Assembly (NCBI GenBank): GCA_051880615.1 | Contig: JBJEOH010000028.1 | Coordinates: 1 to 64,000, forward strand | DNA length: 64,000 bases | Source of the DNA: UBA7067 sp051880615 | Lineage (GTDB): Bacteria; Bacillota; Clostridia; Oscillospirales; Acutalibacteraceae | Reading direction: 5' to 3' | In this document: positions 59,013 to 64,000 of the stretch, in pieces | Numbering within the stretch: the stretch's first letter is position 1 | How the letters are laid out: each line of letters begins with the position of its first letter | Position numbers and translations under genes: made by a program | The notes under the pieces: model-generated | Seen by the model: the letters and a program-made list of their open reading frames with translations, nothing else | What the model was told of the DNA's origin: nothing | Databases searched by the model: none

Positions 59013-60221
59013 CTATTCAAGATCCTGCTTTTCAACAGGCTCACTGCGTGAAACAGCGTCGTCGGAGAACATCTTTTTGAGAGTATCGTAATCAATTTCG
59101 CCGGTTGCATAGTCCATACCGTTTGTTGACTGGAACTCAGCAACGGCGATTGCAGTTGTTTCGCCGTAATAGCCTGTCATTTCATTGAGAGGCCAGTAAC
59201 CGAGGTCATCAAGACGGTTTTGAATAATAATAATCGTTGAGCGACTGCCGTCAGTGTCGTCCTCGTCGTTATCTGCTCCGCTTCCTATGGTAAAGAATGT
59301 ATCCTCATCATATTTTATGCCGTAGCTGTCTGCAACAGAGCCTGCTGTGCCGTTTGGATAGAGCGTATCGGTGATAGTTTTAACAGCGTCAAGCATACTG
59401 ACTCCGAAACGAGAAAAGCTGCCTGACGGAATTTCTACAACTCTTTTATTCTTAACGGCGATAAGATTTTTGAAATCGGTATTCTTTGAAAGTTTTTTGG
59501 CCATTCCGATATCACAGAAAATGTACTGAGGGTTTTCTTTCTTTATTGTATCAACAGAAATCTTTCCGCCTGTTGCCGAGGATGCAATGTTTGTAGCACC
59601 GGAGCTTGTAAAAATAATATTTCCGAGCATATCACCGGTAACGGTTTTTCCCTTGTAATCATAGAGATAGCAAACGGTTTTCGGCATCGGTATATCGGGC
59701 AGAGATTTTGAATTGTTTTCAAGGGTAGTCCAGAGCTTGTCAAAGGTTTCCTTGCCATTTTCGCTGCCCTTTGTTTTTCCCTCAAAAAGAGTATCAAGCT
59801 TTTGGTACATTGTGCTTATTTCCTCTTTTGTTGTCGGTGAAGCGAAGCGCAGAACCTTGATATTTTTTTCTGTTAAGCTGTTGTACTTTGAGTTATTCAA
59901 GGTGCTGTCGGCTATAACAACATCAGGATTCAAAGACACAATATTATCAACGCTCGGGCTGTCCTTTTTGCCTAAGCTTTTGACAGACTTTATTGCCTCT
60001 TGGGTGCATTCGTCACTTCTGCCTACAATTCTTGAACTAAAGCCAAGCTGCAACAAAATGTCGGCGGCATTGTCCGACAAAACAACAGCATTGACTACAG
60101 CTGAATCAAAGCTTGTGTGACCTACCGTTATCGGAAAGTCTGAATTTTGCTGAACTGCACAGCCTGCAAACGGAATTAATATTGCTGCAATACAAAGCAG
60201 CGACATAACTTTTTTAAACAT
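59013..60221 (-). CDS. BtuF/FepB-type binding lipoprotein with a C-terminal peptidoglycan-binding domain
   Basis: This 402-residue protein has a lipoprotein signal (MFKKVMSLLCIAAILIPF, lipobox FAGC). A periplasmic-binding-protein domain of the metal-chelate class follows (about 35-300; LQLGFSSRIVGRSDE, VSLNPDVVIAD, PQYIFCDIG). A linker with acidic repeats leads to a peptidoglycan-binding domain (about 330-390, IQNRLDDLGYWPLN, TTAIAVAEFQSTNG). Relatives deliver siderophores, haem or cobalamin to ABC importers. No permease or ATPase gene is next to it, so it is an orphan or serves a distant importer. It follows the DUF815 gene by 18 bases. Confidence 0.88.
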   Translation of the reverse strand: MFKKVMSLLCIAAILIPFAGCAVQQNSDFPITVGHTSFDSAVVNAVVLSDNAADILLQLGFSSRIVGRSDECTQEAIKSVKSLGKKDSPSVDNIVSLNPDVVIADSTLNNSKYNSLTEKNIKVLRFASPTTKEEISTMYQKLDTLFEGKTKGSENGKETFDKLWTTLENNSKSLPDIPMPKTVCYLYDYKGKTVTGDMLGNIIFTSSGATNIASSATGGKISVDTIKKENPQYIFCDIGMAKKLSKNTDFKNLIAVKNKRVVEIPSGSFSRFGVSMLDAVKTITDTLYPNGTAGSVADSYGIKYDEDTFFTIGSGADNDEDDTDGSRSTIIIIQNRLDDLGYWPLNEMTGYYGETTAIAVAEFQSTNGMDYATGEIDYDTLKKMFSDDAVSRSEPVEKQDLE

Positions 60222-60239
60222 TACCTTTCCTCCGTGATT

Positions 60240-61478
60240 TTAAGATTTATTAACAAAAAGCGAATCAATAAACTGTCTTGCACAGCGTGCCGAGCGACCG
60301 CCTCTGTCAAGCGCCCAGCTCTCCGCCTTTTTGAAAAGCTCGCTTTGCTCCATTTCAACTCCTCTTTGAGAGGCAATAGCGGCGACAATGTCGAGATAGT
60401 CCTGCTTGCTGGGAGCCGAGAAGTTGACGGACAAGCCGAAGCGGTCGGCAAGCGACAGACTTTCCTGAATCTGGTCGTTGCGGTGCAGCTCGCCGCCATC
60501 CCTGTCGGAAAAATTCTCTTTAACAATATGACGCCTGTTTGAGGTTGCATATATAAGAGTGTTTTCGGGTCTTGCGGCAAGTCCGCCCTCAAGCACTGCC
60601 TTGAGCGAGGTATAGCTTTCGTCCTGCGTTTGGAACGATAAATCATCAATATAGAGTATGAATTTCATCGGTACCATTGCAATTTTATCAATTAAAAGCG
60701 GGAAGTCGCACAGCCTTTCCTTCGGCATTTCAACAATTCTGAGTCCCTGTGTAAAATACTCATTTAGTATAGCTTTTACGGTTGAGGATTTGCCTGTTCC
60801 CTTATCGCCGTAAAGCAGACAGTTGTTTGCGCTTTGACCGTTCAGAAATGCCCGAGTATTGTTGATAACAAGGTTTCTCGCGTAGCTGTAGCCCTTCAAA
60901 TCCTCAAGAGTAACGCTGTCGGGGTGAAGTACAGGGTGAATTGAACCGTCACGCCAGATAAACGCCTTGTAGCGTGCAAACATACCGCAGCCATTCTGGC
61001 GGTAAAATTCTGCGCTTTTTGAAACAGAGCTGTCGATGTCGGCCATCTGCTCAAGCGGCTGCCCTGTTCTCCAAATCGGCAGCGTATCTGTGATAGCCTT
61101 TATTTCTTCCTTATATTTATAATCGTTTAAAATCTGCTGAGGAGATATAAGTGAGGCTTCAACAATAATAGAAATGTCCCTTTGTGCGGCTGAAATTATG
61201 CTTTCGGGCAAATCACTCAGCTTGTCGCTGGCGGCAGCCTTTGAAAAGCTGTTTTCGTCATATAATGCAGCCTTTGTTATATATGTGCATAAATTATCCT
61301 GACAACCCTTTTCACACAGCAGAGCAAAAAAATCTCCCCATGCCGACAAAAATTCACTTGGCAGACTGTTTGATTTTTCAAGCAGGTTTAAAAATTGCTT
61401 CGGCACACTTCGATATAAAATTCCCTTATAAATAGAAAGTGATTTTATTTTGAGCGCATATTCTTCTGTTTTAGTCAT
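60240..61478 (-). CDS. DUF815-family AAA ATPase
   Basis: This 412-residue protein has an N-terminal helical region of about 210 residues and a C-terminal AAA+ module. The module has Walker A GDKGTGKSST (about 227-236), Walker B FILYIDDLSFQ and sensor-1 LIYATSNRRH. The arginine and sensor-2 parts are in LADRFGLSVNF and DRGGRSARCARQF. It matches the conserved DUF815 ATPases, whose physiological role is unknown. Start ATG 61478 follows AAGAGGG. It may form an operon with the lipoprotein gene. Confidence 0.9.
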   Translation of the reverse strand: MTKTEEYALKIKSLSIYKGILYRSVPKQFLNLLEKSNSLPSEFLSAWGDFFALLCEKGCQDNLCTYITKAALYDENSFSKAAASDKLSDLPESIISAAQRDISIIVEASLISPQQILNDYKYKEEIKAITDTLPIWRTGQPLEQMADIDSSVSKSAEFYRQNGCGMFARYKAFIWRDGSIHPVLHPDSVTLEDLKGYSYARNLVINNTRAFLNGQSANNCLLYGDKGTGKSSTVKAILNEYFTQGLRIVEMPKERLCDFPLLIDKIAMVPMKFILYIDDLSFQTQDESYTSLKAVLEGGLAARPENTLIYATSNRRHIVKENFSDRDGGELHRNDQIQESLSLADRFGLSVNFSAPSKQDYLDIVAAIASQRGVEMEQSELFKKAESWALDRGGRSARCARQFIDSLFVNKS

Positions 61479-61763
61479 AATATCCCTCTTTTTTGAATTC
61501 AGCTCAAATAATCATTATAACATTTTCTATTATTTTACAATTTTTGCGCCTGCAAGTCAAATACTAATTAATGGTTACGATTAAGTTGTGCTGAATATTC
61601 GATGTAATTTAATCATTGACATTGTATTTCAGAGTATGATAGATTATTTTCGGTATAAAAAAGAATTATTGAAAAAATTTCAAAAAAATTGAAAAAAACA
61701 CTTGCATTTTGAAAACCACCGTGATATAATAGTCAAGCAGTCGAGAGAGACAGCAAAACAAAG
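61479..61763. other. Spacer with the 5S rRNA promoter
   Basis: AT-rich region between the minus-strand DUF815 gene and 5S rRNA. It includes long A-runs (61660-61700) upstream of the -35 box, which could act as an UP element. No gene is present. Confidence 0.6.
61702..61730 (+). promoter_or_regulatory. Promoter of the 5S rRNA gene
   Basis: TTGCAT (61702-61707) and TATAAT (61725-61730) have a 17-base spacer, 34 bases before the 5S gene. A-tracts upstream resemble an UP element. Confidence 0.8.
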
Positions 61764-61878
61764 TTGGTATTGATGACACTGAGGGTCCACCTGTTCCCAT
61801 ACCGAACACAGAAGTTAAGCTCAGCGGTGCCGAAGATACTTGGCTGGAGACGGCCCGGGAAAATAGGGAGATGCCAAC
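61764..61878 (+). rRNA. rrf: Solitary 5S ribosomal RNA
   Basis: The 5' end TTGGTAT pairs with ATGCCAA at the 3' end. The conserved internal run CCATACCGAACACAGAAGTTA with TAAGCTC, and CCGAAGATACTTGG, identify 5S rRNA of about 115 bases. It has its own promoter and terminator, and no 16S or 23S gene adjoins it. Confidence 0.96.
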
Positions 61879-61880
61879 AC

Positions 61881-61915
61881 ATAAAAGCGACCGTCCAATA
61901 GGGCGGTCGTTTTTC
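61881..61915 (+). terminator. Terminator of the 5S rRNA gene
   Basis: The stem AAAAGCGACCGTCC / GGGCGGTCGTTTTT is a compact hairpin with a T-run immediately after the 5S rRNA. Confidence 0.9.
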
Positions 61916-62053
61916 TATGCAAAAAATGCTTGCATATGCGGTTTTATTGTGGTATACTATATAGAGTTGAGTAGAATAAAAAAGTATGACAGGAGTGGGA
62001 AACAAACCCGCTCCTTTCTGTTTGGAAAAATTCTTTATCAGGGAGGCGTATTT

Positions 62054-62527
62054 ATGGCAAAAAAAGGCGGAAACACTGTTGAGCTTGTTACCGAGATTGT
62101 AAAGCCTATTGTTGAGCAGCTCGGGCTTACACTGTGGGATGTGCGCTTTGTAAAAGAGGGTGCCGAATACTATCTGCGAATTTTTATTGACAGTGAAAAC
62201 GGCATTACCATTGAAGACTGCGAAAATGTCAGCCGTGCTGTTGATTTGCCGCTTGATGAGGCAGACCCGATTTCTCAGAGCTACTGCCTTGAGGTTTGCT
62301 CACCCGGCATTGAACGCGAGCTTAAAAAAGAGGAGCATTTTCAGGCGTTTATCGATAGTCCGGTTATGGTGAAGATGATAAGACCGCTTGAAAAGCTCGG
62401 CAAGGAGTTTTCCGGTTTATTAAGGGAAAGCGATAAGGCTGAGGTTAAAATTGAGGTTGAAGGTGAGATAATCACAATCAACAAAAAGGATACCGTTTGG
62501 ATTAAGCTGGACGATTTTGATATGTAA
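62054..62527 (+). CDS. rimP: Ribosome maturation factor RimP
   Basis: RimP assists 30S subunit assembly. The 157-residue protein has the N-terminal alpha/beta domain (VKPIVEQLGLTLWDVRFVKEG, YYLRIFIDSENG, ITIEDCENVSRAVD, YCLEVCSPGIERELK) and an SH3-like C-terminal domain. I chose ATG 62054, which follows GGGAGGCG. The frame is open 61 codons upstream into the 5S gene but that part is not coding. It is the first gene of the rimP-nusA-ylxR operon. Confidence 0.97.
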   Translation: MAKKGGNTVELVTEIVKPIVEQLGLTLWDVRFVKEGAEYYLRIFIDSENGITIEDCENVSRAVDLPLDEADPISQSYCLEVCSPGIERELKKEEHFQAFIDSPVMVKMIRPLEKLGKEFSGLLRESDKAEVKIEVEGEIITINKKDTVWIKLDDFDM

Positions 62528-62568
62528 TTTATAATTAATAATTAATAATTTAAGGGGGACTCAGAAAA

Positions 62569-63714
62569 ATGGATACTAAAGAATTGTATGCGGCACTTGC
62601 TCTGCTGGAAAAAGAGAGGGGTATTTCGGTTGACTATATGCTTTCTCAGATTCAGAGGGCTATTGTTGTTGCCTGCAAAAATACCTACGGCGGCAACGAG
62701 GATGTTACCGTTATTATGGATAAGGAAAACGAGGATTTTCAGGTTTTCCTGAATAAAGAGGTTGTTGAAGAGGTATTTGACTCTAACAGCGAAATTTCGC
62801 TTGAAGCTGCAAGAGAGATAAAGGCTGATTATGAAATCGGTGACAAGGTCGGCTTTAAGCTCGACCCCAAGGAATTCGGCAGAATTGCAATCAACACTTC
62901 AAGGAGCATTATTCGTCAGGGAATCCGCGACGGCGAGAAAGGTCAGATGCTTCAGGAATTTCAGAGTAAGCATCAGGAGCTTGTCACAGCTACGGTTGAA
63001 AGAGTTGACGGTAAAAACGGCGCTGTTACACTTAAAATCGGCAAGGCTGAGGCTGTTTTGCCGAGAAGCGAGCAGGTTGGCAACGAGAACTTCAAAGAAG
63101 GCGACCATATCAAGATTTATATTGCTGATGTTCAGGAGAGCGAGAGAGGACCGAGAGTACTTATTTCGAGAACTCACCCTGATTTTGTAAAAAGATTGTT
63201 TGAAACAGAGGTACCTGAAATATACGACGGCACTGTTGAAATTAAGTCCGTTTCAAGAGAGGCAGGCTCAAGAACAAAGCTTGCCGTATGGAGCAAGGAT
63301 AAAGATGTTGACGCTGTAGGAGCCTGCATCGGTGCAAGAGGCGCAAGAGTAGGCACAATAGTAAACGAGCTTGGCGGAGAGAAGATTGACATTGTGGAAT
63401 ACGATGAGGATCCGGCAAAGTTCATCGCAGCGGCATTGTCACCGGCGACTGTTTTAAGCGTTGTTGTAGCTGAGGACGGCTCAAAGCAGTGCAGAGTAAC
63501 TGTGCCTGACGGTCAGCTCTCACTTGCAATAGGCAACAAGGGTCAGAACGCTCGTCTGGCGGCAAGGCTTACAGGCTGGAAAATCGACATCAGACCCGAA
63601 AGCGGATTTTTCGGTGAGGATGATGACGAGCCGTTCGGAGCAAAGAAGAATGACGATGAGGCTATTGCAGAGAGCGAATTTGACGAGGCTTACGAAGATA
63701 ACGGAGAAGAATAA
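62569..63714 (+). CDS. nusA: Transcription elongation/termination factor NusA
   Basis: The 381-residue product has the N-terminal polymerase-binding domain (ELYAALALLEKERGISVDY), an S1 domain (about 135-200, ATVERVDGKNGAVTLKIG), and KH1 and KH2 domains (GACIGARGARVGTIVNELGG; AIGNKGQNARLAARLTGWKI). A short acidic tail follows. As in other Firmicutes it lacks the acidic repeats of E. coli NusA. It is 41 bases after rimP and 24 bases before ylxR. Confidence 0.97.
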   Translation: MDTKELYAALALLEKERGISVDYMLSQIQRAIVVACKNTYGGNEDVTVIMDKENEDFQVFLNKEVVEEVFDSNSEISLEAAREIKADYEIGDKVGFKLDPKEFGRIAINTSRSIIRQGIRDGEKGQMLQEFQSKHQELVTATVERVDGKNGAVTLKIGKAEAVLPRSEQVGNENFKEGDHIKIYIADVQESERGPRVLISRTHPDFVKRLFETEVPEIYDGTVEIKSVSREAGSRTKLAVWSKDKDVDAVGACIGARGARVGTIVNELGGEKIDIVEYDEDPAKFIAAALSPATVLSVVVAEDGSKQCRVTVPDGQLSLAIGNKGQNARLAARLTGWKIDIRPESGFFGEDDDEPFGAKKNDDEAIAESEFDEAYEDNGEE

Positions 63715-63738
63715 ACACATAGAGGAGCAGTGCGGATA

Positions 63739-64000
63739 ATGCGCCAAAAGAAAATTCCAATGCGAAAATGTACGGGCTGCGGAGAGATGAAGCCCAAAAA
63801 GGAGCTTGTAAGAGTTGTCAAAGCGCCCGACAATAAGGACGATGAGGGCAATATAATTTCACAGGGCGAGGTGAGTCTTGACCTTACAGGTAAAAAGCCG
63901 GGCAGAGGGGCTTATGTATGCAAAAGCGCCGACTGCCTGAAGCTTGCCAGAAAGGCAAGACGCTTTGAAAAAGCCTTTTCCTGCAAAATTCCCGAAGAGG
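63739..64000 (+). CDS. YlxR/RnpM (DUF448) RNA-binding protein, cut by window end
   Basis: The first 87 codons of a DUF448 protein are present. It starts MRQKKIPMRKCTGCGEMKPK, with the signature KPGRGAYVCKSADCL and KARRFEKAF following. The family (YlxR, also named RnpM) lies directly after nusA and before the L7Ae-like and infB genes in Firmicutes. It starts at ATG 63739 behind GAGGAG. The 3' end is outside the window. Confidence 0.93.
   Translation, partial: MRQKKIPMRKCTGCGEMKPKKELVRVVKAPDNKDDEGNIISQGEVSLDLTGKKPGRGAYVCKSADCLKLARKARRFEKAFSCKIPEE

Noticed and set aside
61871..62053. 61-codon N-terminal extension of RimP
   Set aside because: It begins inside the 5S rRNA gene and its terminator. 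RimP proteins start at the ATG 62054, which has a GGAGG site.

Overview
The window comes from a low-GC Gram-positive chromosome, most likely a gut-type member of class Clostridia (Oscillospirales-like). The evidence is the origin-proximal gene order rpmH-rnpA-yidD-yidC-jag-mnmE-mnmG-rsmG-noc-parA-parB on the minus strand, facing dnaA-dnaN-yaaA-recF-remB-gyrB-gyrA on the plus strand, strong GGAGG ribosome binding sites, a TPP riboswitch, an agr-type peptide signalling locus and Tn4451-like mobile genes. The species cannot be named from the sequence alone.

Region 1 (1-3300) is an agr-type quorum-sensing locus: agrB and a 51-residue agrD on the minus strand, divergent from a LytTR response regulator and a GHKL histidine kinase, followed by a decayed Fic gene.

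Region 2 (3827-21698) is a 17.87 kb integrative mobilizable element. Its ends can be placed to the base: it splits the 3' part of a tRNA-Trp sequence at a TC (GA on the other strand) dinucleotide, and its two ends are imperfect inverted repeats. Its minus-strand half carries a large serine recombinase, a TnpW-like protein, a relaxase with a second complete gene nested in another frame, a MobC whose only sensible start codon is ATA, a GC-rich transfer-origin candidate, a RepA-like ATPase and a DUF6809 protein. Its plus-strand half is one tightly packed seven-gene operon: GHL (MutL/MORC-like) ATPase, Z1 helicase-like ATPase, PD-(D/E)XK nuclease (DUF4420), AIPR protein, cytosine-C5 methyltransferase, Vsr endonuclease, and a second AIPR protein with a C-terminal S1 domain. 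The first six match a restriction-modification-like architecture predicted by comparative genomics. The S1-tailed AIPR gene is the least explained part. The scar of an older tyrosine-integrase element lies just to the right (21699-22313).

Region 3 (22382-35393) is housekeeping: upp and a divergent uracil permease, a membrane-anchored protein, an HIT protein, a TPP-riboswitch-controlled thiW-thiM-thiE operon, three tRNAs (Thr, Met, Glu), an acetyltransferase, guaB and serS. A cluster of DnaA-box-like 9-mers lies beside guaB.

Region 4 (35404-57024) is the replication origin neighbourhood. All genes left of about 45.3 kb run leftward and all genes right of 45.8 kb run rightward. One parS site lies between noc and parA and a perfect one lies inside mnmG. 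A CTA-triplet run resembling DnaA-trios lies between dnaA and dnaN.

Region 5 (57129-64000) holds a cation/proton antiporter, an orphan metal/siderophore-type binding lipoprotein fused to a peptidoglycan-binding domain, a DUF815 ATPase, a solitary 5S rRNA gene, and the start of the rimP-nusA-ylxR operon, cut by the window end.
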